This document shows positions 55,837 through 64,000 of a stretch of DNA of 64,000 nt, one piece after another. The DNA lies in NCBI RefSeq assembly GCF_014640435.1, contig NZ_BMGY01000002.1:62001-126000 (forward strand), given 5' to 3'. How positions within the stretch are numbered: the first letter of the stretch is position 1; every line of letters begins with the position of its first letter. Under the pieces are notes generated by a model that saw only the letters and a list, made by a program, of their open reading frames with translations, had not been told where the DNA came from and ran no database searches. The translations under genes and the position numbers were made by a program. Origin of the DNA: Hymenobacter frigidus (GTDB taxonomy: Bacteria > Bacteroidota > Bacteroidia > Cytophagales > Hymenobacteraceae).

Positions 55837-55901
55837 TTCATCAGCGGACGGAATCGGGTCCGGTGTTGGGTGGGAATTCTCGCCGCGCCCCGGTTTTGAA
55901 A

Positions 55902-55928
55902 GAGCCATCTCGGCTGAGATGGTTTTTT
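55902..55928 (+). terminator. glnN terminator
   Basis: GCCATCTC, GGCT loop, GAGATGG, then TTTTTT, 65 bases after the stop. Confidence 0.88.
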
Positions 55929-55965
55929 CTGGAGGGCGGCAACAATCGTTTGCGGTATCGATTGT

Positions 55966-56541
55966 TTAAGTCGCTTTCCTAGCCGAAGGTGCTTTTGGTT
56001 CTGTGGGTTTGCCAGCAGCGTGTGGCGGCGCGGCCAGTAGCAAGGGCAGGCGCGGGGTATGCGCATCCGCTTTGGCTTCGGTCACAACCTGTGCACTGCT
56101 GCCGGGGTCCGGCACCAGCATTTTCCAGGTAGCCCGCCGCAGCTCGTCCAGCCGGTCCAGCGACTCGCTGACGGTGGCATTGGCCTTCAGCTTATTGAAC
56201 ACGCCGCTTTTGTGGCCCGCCACCAGCAGCTTCTCGATAACGAAAGGCAGCACCCAACCTACTATATTCGACGCCAGGGCCCCGCGCAGGCCCAGGCGCA
56301 CCAAGAGCCGCACGGTCATTTGTTCCACCAACAGAACGCGGGCGGCAGGTAGCGCTTTGTCGGCCAAAAAATCAGCTACCAGCTTGAGGTTGCCCTTTTC
56401 CACTTCGGCCCGCAGCACTTCCTGCACCGAGTCGAGGGCACGGGCGGCCAGCTGGCGGAAAAGGCGGCCGGTTTGCCAGGCGGCTAAACCGGTGAAACGG
56501 GCGGCTCCGATAAGTGAGGGAATAAAACGGGGCGTTTTCAT
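55966..56541 (-). CDS. Hypothetical helical protein
   Basis: 191 residues, unrecognised. Amphipathic helices dominate (for example QLAARALDSVQEVLRAEVEK), with one moderately hydrophobic stretch (LRGALASNIVGWVLPFVIEKLL, about 85-106) and a Pro/Ala/Lys-rich, positively charged tail from residue 150. It may associate with a membrane. Convergent with glnN; the glnN terminator lies between them. Confidence 0.75.
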   Translation of the reverse strand: MKTPRFIPSLIGAARFTGLAAWQTGRLFRQLAARALDSVQEVLRAEVEKGNLKLVADFLADKALPAARVLLVEQMTVRLLVRLGLRGALASNIVGWVLPFVIEKLLVAGHKSGVFNKLKANATVSESLDRLDELRRATWKMLVPDPGSSAQVVTEAKADAHTPRLPLLLAAPPHAAGKPTEPKAPSARKAT

Positions 56542-56812
56542 AAAATAGATGCCAGAAATGCGCTTTGGTGCGTCAGTCAGGAAACGTGTCGGCCTACAGT
56601 TGGGTTAAGCCCCGCGAGTAAAAAGCCCAGAAGTATCTGCTGATTATCAGAAATGCTGGCAGCGTATCTGAAGCCATTGGCTTTTGTAACGGCATGGTTG
56701 ATTTGCTGACTGATATAAATTTACAACAGCTCCCCGACGATTATTTTGGCGGGGAATGTTCGGTGGAAAATCGGGTGCTCAACCGCAACGACCTCAGCAT
56801 CCCCCAATGTTT

Positions 56813-57787
56813 ATGAATTCCATTGTCATCCAGCAACCCGGCGACGCTAAGGTGCTCAAATTACAGCAGTTGGATGTGCCCCAGCCGGTCGCGCACGAAG
56901 TGCTCATCCGGGTGCGGGCCGCCGGCGTGAACCGCCCCGATGTGCTGATGCGCCAAGGCAAGTACGCGGGCTCCGGCGATGTCTCGGGCCAGGTGCCCGG
57001 CCTGGAAATAGCGGGAATGGTGGAGCAGTGCGGCTCAGAAGTAACGCGCTGGCACCCGGGCAACGCGGTGTGCGCGTTGCTACCGGCCGGAGGCTACGCC
57101 GAATACGTGGTGGCAGACGCCCGCCACTGCCTGCCCATCCCAGCCGGTCTGAGCATGGTGGAGGCCGCCGCGCTGCCCGAAACCGTGTTTACGGTGTGGC
57201 ATAATGTGTTTCAGCGGGGGGCGTTGCAACCCGGCGAAACGCTACTCGTGCATGGTGGCAGCAGCGGCATTGGCACCACGGCCATTCAGCTGGCTACGGC
57301 GTTGGGCAGCCGGGTGGCCATCACGGCCGGCGACGCGGCCAAGTGCGCTGCCTGCCGGGAACTGGGCGCGGAGTGGGCCATCAACTACAAAACCGAGGAT
57401 TTTGAAGAGGTACTGAATACCGAAGGAGTAGATGTCGTCCTCGACATGGTTGGGGGCGACTACATCGGCAAAAACCTGCGCCTGCTGAAAGACGACGGCC
57501 GCCTGGTATTCGTGAATGCCATGCAGGGCGGCAAGGGCGAATTCAACGCGCTGGATGTGATGCGCCGCCGCCTTAGTATCACGGGCAGCACGCTAAGGCC
57601 CCGCTCGGCCAATTTTAAGGCCGCGCTGGCGGCGGAGGTGGAAAAACACGTCTGGCCGCTGATTGAGGCGGGTGTGTTTCGGCCCGTTATTTATAAAACC
57701 TTTGCGCTGGCCGATGCCGCCGCTGCCCACGAATTGATGGAAAGCAGCGCGCACATTGGGAAAATTGTGCTGGAAGTGGGTTCGTAA
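56813..57787 (+). CDS. NAD(P)H-dependent quinone oxidoreductase (zinc-less MDR family, PIG3-like)
   Basis: 324 residues. GroES-like N-terminal domain (VRAAGVNRPDVLMRQGKY) and a Rossmann domain with the nucleotide loop VHGGSSGIGTTAIQLA. The zinc-binding residues of alcohol dehydrogenases are missing, which places it with quinone reductases. It reduces quinones or enones with NADPH. ATG 56807 two codons earlier is also possible. A large hairpin element follows its stop. Confidence 0.93.
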   Translation: MNSIVIQQPGDAKVLKLQQLDVPQPVAHEVLIRVRAAGVNRPDVLMRQGKYAGSGDVSGQVPGLEIAGMVEQCGSEVTRWHPGNAVCALLPAGGYAEYVVADARHCLPIPAGLSMVEAAALPETVFTVWHNVFQRGALQPGETLLVHGGSSGIGTTAIQLATALGSRVAITAGDAAKCAACRELGAEWAINYKTEDFEEVLNTEGVDVVLDMVGGDYIGKNLRLLKDDGRLVFVNAMQGGKGEFNALDVMRRRLSITGSTLRPRSANFKAALAAEVEKHVWPLIEAGVFRPVIYKTFALADAAAAHELMESSAHIGKIVLEVGS

Positions 57788-57804
57788 AAGCGGCGTAAAG
57801 TAAG

Positions 57805-57918
57805 AACGTCATGCTCATCTGGCGTCCGCGCAGCCGAAGCAGCTCTACCGCAATAGTAACTGATTACTTATGCGGTAGAGCTGCTTCGGCTGCGCGGACG
57901 CCAGATGAGCATGACGTT
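57805..57918. repeat. Hairpin element, copy 6 (longest copy)
   Basis: Arms of about 50 bases (AACGTCATGCTCATCTGGCG, then TCCGCGCAGCCGAAGC, AGCTCTACCGCA) are essentially perfect, around a short TAACTGATTACTTA centre. The arm has CTCATCTGGCGTCC where other copies have CTGAGCG. It lies between convergent genes. Confidence 0.93.
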
Positions 57919-57945
57919 CCAATTAACGAAAACTCAAACATGACT

Positions 57946-58554
57946 TTATGCCTGCTTCCATTTAATGGTGCAGCCGATGGCCTTGGTCGAATTAGTGAAA
58001 GGCGCTTTACCGGCTATGATTTCAGTCATGGCGTTTTCCACGTATTTCGTTTTCACCAGCGCGGCATCTTCGGAGTTGTCGTCGATAGCACCGATGTAGG
58101 AAACCACGAAAGCTGAACCCTGGCGCGTGAGTATGTAGAGGTGCGGCGTGCGGGTGGCACCGAAGGTTTTGGCCACCTGCTGCGATTCGTCCTGCAAATA
58201 GGGAAAGGCGTATTTCTTGGTTTGCATAGCGGCATAAGAGTCACCGGGTACTTTGCTGGCATCGTTGGGGTTGATGGCCATTACCGGGTAACCGAGCGGC
58301 GCATACTTGGTATTGAGGTAGATAATGCGGCTTTCGTACGCTTTGGCGTAGGGGCAGGTGTTGCAGGTGAACACCACGATATAGCCTTTGGCCGCCTTGT
58401 TGTCGGCCAGGGACACCAGTTTGCCGTTGGTGTTTTTCAGCTTGAAATCAGCGGCTTTATCGCCCACTTTGTAACCATCGGCAGTGGGGCGCAGAATGAA
58501 ACTGCTCAGCAACAGGGCAAAGCAGAGGGCGAGCAGGGGCAGGGCTTTTTTCAT
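57946..58554 (-). CDS. Exported thioredoxin-fold (AhpC/TSA-like) protein
   Basis: 202 residues with a signal peptide (LLALCFALLLSSFILRP). The mature domain has YKVGDKAADFKL, GYIVVFTCNTCPYAKAYE with the redox pair CNTC, and a cis-Pro region TRTPHLYIL. A periplasmic peroxiredoxin-like or thiol-disulfide protein; peroxide activity is not certain because the CxxC arrangement is thioredoxin-like. It is 36 bases after a TlpA-like gene on the same strand. Confidence 0.9.
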   Translation of the reverse strand: MKKALPLLALCFALLLSSFILRPTADGYKVGDKAADFKLKNTNGKLVSLADNKAAKGYIVVFTCNTCPYAKAYESRIIYLNTKYAPLGYPVMAINPNDASKVPGDSYAAMQTKKYAFPYLQDESQQVAKTFGATRTPHLYILTRQGSAFVVSYIGAIDDNSEDAALVKTKYVENAMTEIIAGKAPFTNSTKAIGCTIKWKQA

Positions 58555-58590
58555 GGTGCGGAAGGGTTTGGAGTTGGTTGAAAATGAGAC

Positions 58591-59076
58591 TCACAGAAAC
58601 TTTTGCAACGCAGCAGCCAGCTCGGCTTGCGACAGTTCCTTCTCGAAAGTAGCGCGCTGCTTCGTTTTATTGTTGATAATGAGAGTAAACGGCAGTGCGC
58701 CCGACCATTTGGCGTCCACTTTAGCGAGCCAGTCGTTGGGGTCGGGCTCATTCAGCACCAACACTTCCGACTTTAGCCCGCGCTTCAGCACGAAGGGCTT
58801 TATTTTCTTGTCGACCTGCGAGGCGTAGTCCAGGCTCACCAGCAGCACTTTCACCTTTTTGCCAGCATTAACAGTGCGGACTTGCTCGAAATTGGGCAGC
58901 TCCTTCACGCAGGGCGCGCACCAGGTGGCCCAGAAATTTACAACGTACGTAGTGTCAGTGGGCCGCGCAAGCCGCTTTTGTAACTCGAGGAACTTGACAA
59001 CGGTCACGTTTTGTGCGAAGCTGGGAACGGTCAGCAGTAAGCTGCTAATCAGTAGAATATAGGTTAAGCGGGCCAT
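58591..59076 (-). CDS. Exported TlpA/thioredoxin-like thiol-disulfide protein
   Basis: 161 residues with signal peptide (YILLISSLLLTVPSFAQ), the thioredoxin motif FWATWCAPCVKELPNFE and the cis-Pro site GALPFTLII. It probably reduces or oxidises disulfides in the periplasm. An alternative ATG lies six codons upstream (59094). First gene of a two-gene unit with the CNTC thioredoxin-fold protein. Confidence 0.92.
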   Translation of the reverse strand: MARLTYILLISSLLLTVPSFAQNVTVVKFLELQKRLARPTDTTYVVNFWATWCAPCVKELPNFEQVRTVNAGKKVKVLLVSLDYASQVDKKIKPFVLKRGLKSEVLVLNEPDPNDWLAKVDAKWSGALPFTLIINNKTKQRATFEKELSQAELAAALQKFL

Positions 59077-59167
59077 TGGAAGGTGCTGGGGCATGTGCTT
59101 GATATAGACAGAAAAGCCAAGGCAGAAGTTGCGGCGCTGCAAAGCAAAGTGCCGCCTCGCTCAGCTT

Positions 59168-59175
59168 TACCTTTG
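59168..59175 (+). promoter_or_regulatory. ispG -7 promoter element
   Basis: TACCTTTG, exact TAnnTTTG, 43 bases before the ispG ATG. No -33 TTG at the right distance. Confidence 0.5.
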
Positions 59176-59218
59176 CACCACGACGCAACTTTCGCCTTCC
59201 TCCCCTAGTTTTCGGGTT

Positions 59219-61210
59219 ATGAACAAAACGTATTGCCCCAGCCTGACCGAGTATAAGCGCCGCGTGGCCCGCGTAGTCAACATTGGCGGCCTGCCGATGG
59301 GGGGAGATTTCCCCATTCGCGTGCAGAGCATGACCACTGTCGACACGATGGACACCCTCGGCTCGGTGGAGCAGACGCTGCGCATGGTGGAGGCCGGCTG
59401 CGAGTACGTGCGCATCACCGCGCCCAGCATCAAGGAGGCTCAAAACCTGCTGGAAATCAAGAAAGAGCTGCGCAAGCGCGGCTGCAACGTGCCGCTTATC
59501 GCCGACATCCACTTCACGCCCAATGCCGCCGAGCTGGCTGCCCGCATCGTGGAAAAAGTACGTGTGAATCCCGGCAACTACGCCGACAAGAAGAAATTTG
59601 AGGAGATAGAATACACCGACACCACTTACGCAGCCGAGGTGGAGCGCATCCGCGAGCGGTTCCGCCCGCTGGTTCAGATTTGCAAGCAGTACGGCACGGC
59701 CATGCGCATTGGCACCAACCACGGCTCACTATCCGACCGGATTCTGAGCCGCTACGGCGATACGCCGCTGGGCATGGTGGAGTCGGCGCTGGAATTCCTG
59801 CGTCTGTGCGAGGAAGAAAACTACTACGACGTGGTGCTGAGCATGAAAGCCAGCAACACCCAAGTAATGGTGCAGGCCTACCGCCTGCTGGTGCAGAAGC
59901 TCGACGAGGAAGGCCTGCAACCTTACCCGCTGCACCTGGGCGTGACCGAGGCCGGGGAGGCCGAAGACGGCCGCATTAAGTCTGCCGTGGGCATTGGCAC
60001 ACTGCTGGAAGACGGCCTCGGCGACACCGTGCGCGTGAGCCTCACCGAAGCCCCCGAAGCCGAAGCCCCGGTAGCCCGCATGCTGATTGACCGCTACACC
60101 GGCCGCGCTGCCCAAGCCAAGCCGATTAAGCCACTGGTGGGCGAGGAGCCCATAAATCCGTTCCAATACATCCGCCGCACCACGCACGAAGTCGGCGACT
60201 TCGGGGGCCTGAACGTGCCGCGCGTTATTACCGATTTGTCGCGCCTGCCGCAGCTGGAATACGCCGATTTGCGGGCGGCTGGACACCTGTATTCATCGTT
60301 TCTCGACAAGTTTCAGATGTCGGACCTTGGGGCCGACTACATCTACAGCGGCGAGCGGCCGGTGCCGTTCATGCTGCCCAACGGCCTGAAGGAAATCGTG
60401 ACCCACAGCGCCTGGGTCGATGCCGGCCAGCGCCTCGAACATTTTCCGCTCATGACCGTGGCCACGTATGTAGCCGACTTTTCCCAGCTGCACCCTACGC
60501 TCAATTTCCTGACTGCTGAGCTGGACGCGTTGGATGCTACGCTGCTGGAGCGCCTGCGCACCGAAACAACTGTGGTATTGGCCCTTACCACCACCAACGC
60601 CCACGCCATGCCCGAACTGCGGCGGGCGTTTTTTGAGCTGATGAATGCGGGGGTCACTTGCCCCGTAGTCGTCCGGCGTACTTACGCGGTCGATAATCCC
60701 GCTCAAACCCAGCTTGACGCGGCTACCGACGTGGGTGGTTTGCTCATCGACGGTCTTGGCGATGGTATTTCGCTCTGTACTGATTTGCTGCCGGCGCAGG
60801 AGCAAGCCGCCTGGCTGCGCGATATCGACGCGCTCAACCAGCTCTCGTTCGGTATTCTGCAAGCCGCTCGCACGCGCATGAGCAAAACCGAGTACATCAG
60901 CTGCCCAAGCTGCGGCCGCACCCTGTTCGATTTGCAGGAAACCACGGCCATGATTCGCAAGCGTACCGACCACCTCAAGGGCATTAAAATCGGTATCATG
61001 GGCTGCATCGTGAACGGCCCCGGCGAAATGGCCGACGCCGACTACGGCTACGTGGGCGTGGGTAAGGGCAAAATCGCCCTCTACCGCGGCCAGGAAGTCA
61101 TCAAGAAATCCGTGCCCGAAGAACGGGCGGTAGACGACTTGATTGAACTCATGCGCGAGGACGGGCGCTGGATTGAGAAGGAGGTAGTGGAGGAGCCGGT
61201 GGGTGTTTAA
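59219..61210 (+). CDS. ispG: 4-hydroxy-3-methylbut-2-enyl diphosphate synthase, large form
   Basis: 663 residues. Penultimate enzyme of the MEP isoprenoid pathway; a [4Fe-4S] enzyme. N-terminal TIM barrel (VRITAPSIKEAQNL, PLIADIHFTPN, RIGTNHGSLSDRI), a central insertion of about 250 residues typical of plant, Chlamydia and Bacteroidota enzymes, and a C-terminal cluster domain with SCPSCGRTLFDLQ and GIMGCIVNGPGEM. Start ATG 59219 matches family starts. No other MEP gene is nearby. Confidence 0.97.
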   Translation: MNKTYCPSLTEYKRRVARVVNIGGLPMGGDFPIRVQSMTTVDTMDTLGSVEQTLRMVEAGCEYVRITAPSIKEAQNLLEIKKELRKRGCNVPLIADIHFTPNAAELAARIVEKVRVNPGNYADKKKFEEIEYTDTTYAAEVERIRERFRPLVQICKQYGTAMRIGTNHGSLSDRILSRYGDTPLGMVESALEFLRLCEEENYYDVVLSMKASNTQVMVQAYRLLVQKLDEEGLQPYPLHLGVTEAGEAEDGRIKSAVGIGTLLEDGLGDTVRVSLTEAPEAEAPVARMLIDRYTGRAAQAKPIKPLVGEEPINPFQYIRRTTHEVGDFGGLNVPRVITDLSRLPQLEYADLRAAGHLYSSFLDKFQMSDLGADYIYSGERPVPFMLPNGLKEIVTHSAWVDAGQRLEHFPLMTVATYVADFSQLHPTLNFLTAELDALDATLLERLRTETTVVLALTTTNAHAMPELRRAFFELMNAGVTCPVVVRRTYAVDNPAQTQLDAATDVGGLLIDGLGDGISLCTDLLPAQEQAAWLRDIDALNQLSFGILQAARTRMSKTEYISCPSCGRTLFDLQETTAMIRKRTDHLKGIKIGIMGCIVNGPGEMADADYGYVGVGKGKIALYRGQEVIKKSVPEERAVDDLIELMREDGRWIEKEVVEEPVGV

Positions 61211-61220
61211 TTTCCTCTCT

Positions 61221-61568
61221 ATGGAAATTTATCTATTTGCGAAGTCGACACTATTAGGAAAAGTTAATTCCAGAATTGTTGACGATTCAATGGGAGTTAT
61301 TGGCGGGTTACTCAAGCCCTCAACTGCTTATTATGGGAATTTTCAGTCATTCTTTCGCTCGTGCACAGCAAAGGCCGATTGGAGAAAATTGACGCAGATT
61401 GAATTAAAAGCAGCATTAGAAACCGGTGAATTTCTCCAATGTGAGGGTGGCATTTGCGTGGACGATGTCGAGGGATTCGATGAGATTGACGTTAGTTTTT
61501 GCGGTTTGAATCAGGGCATAATGGATACGTTTCGCAAGCAGGAGGAAAGAGAGTCACGCGCAACATAA
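61221..61568 (+). CDS. Hypothetical protein, unrecognised, AT-richer than surroundings
   Basis: 115 residues with no signal peptide or transmembrane helix. Mixed alpha/beta character with Cys residues in LQCEGGICVDDVE. GC is clearly below the neighbours, as for the small gene at 28115, suggesting a different history. It starts 10 bases after ispG, so it may be read from the ispG promoter. Confidence 0.65.
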   Translation: MEIYLFAKSTLLGKVNSRIVDDSMGVIGGLLKPSTAYYGNFQSFFRSCTAKADWRKLTQIELKAALETGEFLQCEGGICVDDVEGFDEIDVSFCGLNQGIMDTFRKQEERESRAT

Positions 61569-61576
61569 ATTTCATT

Positions 61577-62083
61577 TTACTTGCACTTTTCCTTGCGGCG
61601 CGTGTCGATAACGTGCGCGATTTTCCAGCCATCGGCCAGCCTCACCAATTGAAACGAGTCGTAGCCGCAATGGCTGAATTTGCTGCCGAGGTAGAACTCA
61701 TACGGGGCCCACACGCTGGCTAGATTAGCGTCAATTAGCACCCGCTCAAACGTTACTCGCTCATCCCAGATTTGGGGGTGGGGCGTGCCCACGGCTTTCA
61801 GGAAGCCGTTGATGCTTTCAATTTCGAGCGTAGGCGTTTGACCGGGCTCGCCGCCGAAGCCGTGGAATACGGCTGCCGGGGCCAGGGTCCGGCGGACCAT
61901 GGTGCTGTCGCCGCGCCGCATGCCGTCGAAAAACGTGGTGATGATACTTTTTACTGCCTCAGTTTCGGGCGAGGCTTTTTGGGCCAGGGCGGGGTTGGTT
62001 GCGGAAGCGGCCAGCAGGAGCAGCGTTGCGGAAATGTGTTTCAAGAAGATGGAAGTTGGTTTGTAAAACGACACAGTAAACAA
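61577..62083 (-). CDS. Exported NTF2-like (SnoaL-type) protein
   Basis: 168 residues with a signal peptide (ATLLLLAASATNPALAQ). One NTF2-like cone domain follows: SIITTFFDGMRRGDSTMVRR, ASVWAPYEFYLG and WKIAHVIDTRRKE. Such secreted single-domain proteins are frequent in Bacteroidota and usually have no assigned ligand. Convergent with the preceding small gene. Confidence 0.88.
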   Translation of the reverse strand: MFTVSFYKPTSIFLKHISATLLLLAASATNPALAQKASPETEAVKSIITTFFDGMRRGDSTMVRRTLAPAAVFHGFGGEPGQTPTLEIESINGFLKAVGTPHPQIWDERVTFERVLIDANLASVWAPYEFYLGSKFSHCGYDSFQLVRLADGWKIAHVIDTRRKEKCK

Positions 62084-62181
62084 TGCTGCGTTGCAAGGCA
62101 GTTTTTGCGTAAGTATTCAGCTTTAGCCAAATCATTCTGCCCTGCCAAGTGTTACCATTTTGAACCCAAACATGCTCTGTT

Positions 62182-62355
62182 ATGAACGGCAAGAACCTCT
62201 TCAACTTCGGCCCGGTCCTCGGCTATTACTTCCGGAAAAACGACCCCAGCCGCAAGAACAACTTCAACATGAAGACTATGCACTTCATCAATAAGCTCAG
62301 CTTGGCGATGTTTCTGGTGTGCCTGGTAGTGATGTTGTTCCGCTACGTGCTCTAA
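62182..62355 (+). CDS. 57-residue membrane protein (DUF6728-like)
   Basis: Reads MNGKNLFNFGPVLGYYFRKN, a short polar stretch with two Met-rich segments, and one C-terminal transmembrane helix (LAMFLVCLVVMLFRYVL). The aromatic N-terminus plus terminal helix resembles a small conserved Bacteroidota family. It lies 11 bases before the MmcQ/YjbR-like gene, so the two are probably co-transcribed. Function unknown. Confidence 0.8.
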   Translation: MNGKNLFNFGPVLGYYFRKNDPSRKNNFNMKTMHFINKLSLAMFLVCLVVMLFRYVL

Positions 62356-62366
62356 GAAAACGTGGG

Positions 62367-62714
62367 ATGAATATTGAGGATTTCCGCGACTATTGCCTGC
62401 TTAAACCCGGCGCGACCGAAGAAACACCTTTTGGTCCCGAAACACTCGTTTTTAAAGTGGCAGGCAAGGTTTTCGCTCTCACTGATATTGACACCTTCGG
62501 CAGTATCAACCTGAAATGCGACCCCGAGCGGGCCGCTGAGTTGCGCGAAACCCACGACTACGTGCTGTCTGGCTACCACATGAATAAAAGGCACTGGAAC
62601 ACGGTACTCGTTGGTGTCGGCGCTCCCGAAGGGCAACTGCGCGAGCTGATTGACCATTCGTATGAGTTAGTGCGGGCCTCGCTGTCCAAAGCAGTAAAGG
62701 CCGCGTTAGAATAG
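62367..62714 (+). CDS. MmcQ/YjbR family protein
   Basis: 115 residues with the family pattern: MNIEDFRDYCLLKPGATEE at the start, KVAGKVFALTDID, and SGYHMNKRHWNTV with the conserved HxxKRHW, then LIDHSYELVRASL. It has a double-wing fold with presumed DNA binding, activity not established. ATG 62367 gives the normal family start. Confidence 0.93.
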   Translation: MNIEDFRDYCLLKPGATEETPFGPETLVFKVAGKVFALTDIDTFGSINLKCDPERAAELRETHDYVLSGYHMNKRHWNTVLVGVGAPEGQLRELIDHSYELVRASLSKAVKAALE

Positions 62715-62742
62715 GCGGCACTGTGAGAACAGAACAAACACC

Positions 62743-62782
62743 CAGAACGTCATGCTTCGGCTTCGCTCAGCATGACGTTCTG
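62743..62782. repeat. Hairpin element, copy 7 (short, internally deleted), also a likely terminator
   Basis: CAGAACGTCATGC and GCATGACGTTCTG form a perfect 13-bp stem. The loop TTCGGCTTCGCTCA is the inner part of a right arm as seen at 39758-39852. T-rich sequence follows (TTTT at 62783-62786), so it can end transcription of the MmcQ/YjbR-like gene. Confidence 0.85.
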
Positions 62783-62809
62783 TTTTGCCCAATTACTGGA
62801 AATTATGGA

Positions 62810-64000
62810 TTATTGCCCAACCAGGAAAACCGCGTTGCCAAACATCAGTTTTCCGCCTTGCCAGAAGGCTCGGAATAAGGGGTTATCGCCTAGGTAAACT
62901 ACTTCGCCACGTCCCAAATCCTGGGTGCCGACCACGAACGTATCGGCTAGTTCCTTGCGGGCTTTGGTGCCGATGAAGCCGGCCGAGTAGCTGTTTTTCT
63001 TAATGACGCCCACGTTCCAGCCGCCTTTTTCGAGGAAGCGGTAGTTGAGCGGGCTGCGTACCAGAGCGAAATACGTATCGCCGTAGCCGAACGCCAGCGG
63101 GTGAGTATTGTCGAGCTGCACGCGGTAGACGCTGCCTTGCACCACGTCTTCGGCCTCTTCGCGCTCCGAGTCGCCGTAGCGGCGCAGGAGTTTGTAGGGG
63201 TTTTCCTTATTCGCTTTTTTGATGGCAACGGAATCAACGGCTTTGGTTTTGAGCAGGAAATCCTTCTTGTTAGCCAGGAATTTAGCCGCGCCTTCGAGGG
63301 CGATGAGGCGGCCACCGTCGCGCACCCAGGCCTTGAGGTTTTCGAGGTTGCGGTCGGTGTAAATGTCATTGTAGCTGCCGTTGGGCAGAATTAATACGTC
63401 GTATTTATTCATCGAAACTCGATTGAGGTAGTCGGTGCCGAGCACCGTAACCGGGTAGCCCAGCTGTTGCTCGAAGAAATGCCAGACCTCGCCAAAGGCA
63501 GTAGCGTCGACGCCGGGACCGGCTACCACGGCCACGGTGGGCTGCTTCACAAAGTGCACGGTGCTGGAGCCCAGGTCGCGTCCGGAAGTGGAGAAACCGG
63601 ATTTTACGGCCGTAACCACGGTGCCAACCGAGTCGGCCTGGGCGCGCACCAGCTGGTCGAACCTAGCCCCGAGGCCCTCATTGCCGGTGCGGGGGATGAT
63701 GAGCGTGCCGGGCGCGTATTTCTGGCCTTCCGATTCGAACTCCTTCTCGGCGTAGCGCACCTTTACTTTCTGCTGGAGCAGGCGGCTAAGGAAGCGCACG
63801 TCCTGCAGGTTGTTCCAGCGGGCGAGGTAGGCGTAGGGGCGCTCGGTGGTCGCGGCGGCGCTGCCTTTCACCACTGCTGGGCTGGGCGCACTGCCGGAGG
63901 CGTCGAGGCGGCCGGCGAGGGCGTAGGCTTTCACCCCAAACGCGTAGGGCAGGGCCCAGGAAGTGATGTCGTAGGTGAGCGAGTCTTCGAGCTGGGACTT
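62810..64000 (-). CDS. Secreted M14-family zinc carboxypeptidase, C-terminal part (gene runs off the right edge)
   Basis: The visible 396 residues are the non-catalytic C-terminal portion. They open with DSLTYDITSWALPYAFGVKA, followed by domains rich in beta strands and a glutamine-amidotransferase-like domain (VAVVAGPGVDATAF, YDVLILPNGSY, WVRDGGRLIALEGAAKFL). This arrangement is characteristic of large secreted M14 peptidases of Bacteroidota. The zinc-site motifs (HxxE...H) would lie beyond the window, so the peptidase assignment rests on the tail only. Confidence 0.8.
   Translation of the reverse strand, partial: KSQLEDSLTYDITSWALPYAFGVKAYALAGRLDASGSAPSPAVVKGSAAATTERPYAYLARWNNLQDVRFLSRLLQQKVKVRYAEKEFESEGQKYAPGTLIIPRTGNEGLGARFDQLVRAQADSVGTVVTAVKSGFSTSGRDLGSSTVHFVKQPTVAVVAGPGVDATAFGEVWHFFEQQLGYPVTVLGTDYLNRVSMNKYDVLILPNGSYNDIYTDRNLENLKAWVRDGGRLIALEGAAKFLANKKDFLLKTKAVDSVAIKKANKENPYKLLRRYGDSEREEAEDVVQGSVYRVQLDNTHPLAFGYGDTYFALVRSPLNYRFLEKGGWNVGVIKKNSYSAGFIGTKARKELADTFVVGTQDLGRGEVVYLGDNPLFRAFWQGGKLMFGNAVFLVGQ

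Overview
The window looks like chromosome of a Hymenobacter-like bacterium (phylum Bacteroidota, Cytophagales). The evidence is: high GC with strong third-position G/C; promoters of the Bacteroidota type (TAnnTTTG at -7, sometimes with TTG near -33); almost no Shine-Dalgarno sites; and family markers such as glutamine synthetase III, a large IspG with an extra internal domain, a putative porin of the Bacteroidota family, DUF4159 and a 57-aa DUF6728-like protein. The genus is inferred from overall protein character, without any database search. I see no prophage, no complete insertion sequence, no CRISPR array and no rRNA.

Layout. Positions 1-8263 are a metal and sulfur locus: the 5' part of a copper ATPase gene, then an ArsR-type repressor with an operator inside its own promoter, a TauE/SafE sulfur-compound permease, a CstB-like persulfide dioxygenase-rhodanese fusion, a single rhodanese, a two-gene YeeE/YedE transporter, a decayed porin gene, a secreted DsrE protein and an MFS transporter. 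Together they suggest detoxification and trafficking of sulfide, persulfide and thiosulfate. No sulfide:quinone oxidoreductase gene is in view. A gene-poor stretch ends at a tRNA-Asp gene (8902-8978).

Positions 9278-19742 carry housekeeping and lipid genes (accA, an MBL hydrolase, a patatin, an acyltransferase, rsmE), a membrane/coiled-coil/zinc-ribbon protein of unknown role, a frameshifted remnant, ATP-type pckA and a divergent AraC regulator. Positions 19969-31523 carry a peptide transporter; the minus-strand block sigma54 activator - lptE - TPR-like protein - secG - groS - groL; miaB; and pabB.

Positions 31593-45240 carry a TPR-like protein, a zinc-ribbon coiled-coil gene coupled to a NIF3 gene, lpxK, a putative porin, miaE, fahA, the nfu/mrp iron-sulfur pair and a GH2 glycosidase. 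Positions 45410-64000 carry a PAP2 phosphatase, an exported protein, a MacB-type permease, an HTH regulator with a perfect operator palindrome, mtaB, an LTA-synthase-like protein, GSIII, a quinone oxidoreductase, two thioredoxin-fold proteins, ispG, small unknowns and the 3' part of a secreted M14 peptidase gene.

Three tRNA position-37 modification genes (miaB, miaE, mtaB) occur in one window. The most distinctive non-coding signal is a family of at least seven hairpin elements (about 40-115 bp) with shared GTCATnCTGAGC-like ends, lying between genes. One of these, and one element of a second type, supply the stop codon of the adjacent gene. Several genes have the -7 element so close to the start codon that a leaderless transcript is expected.
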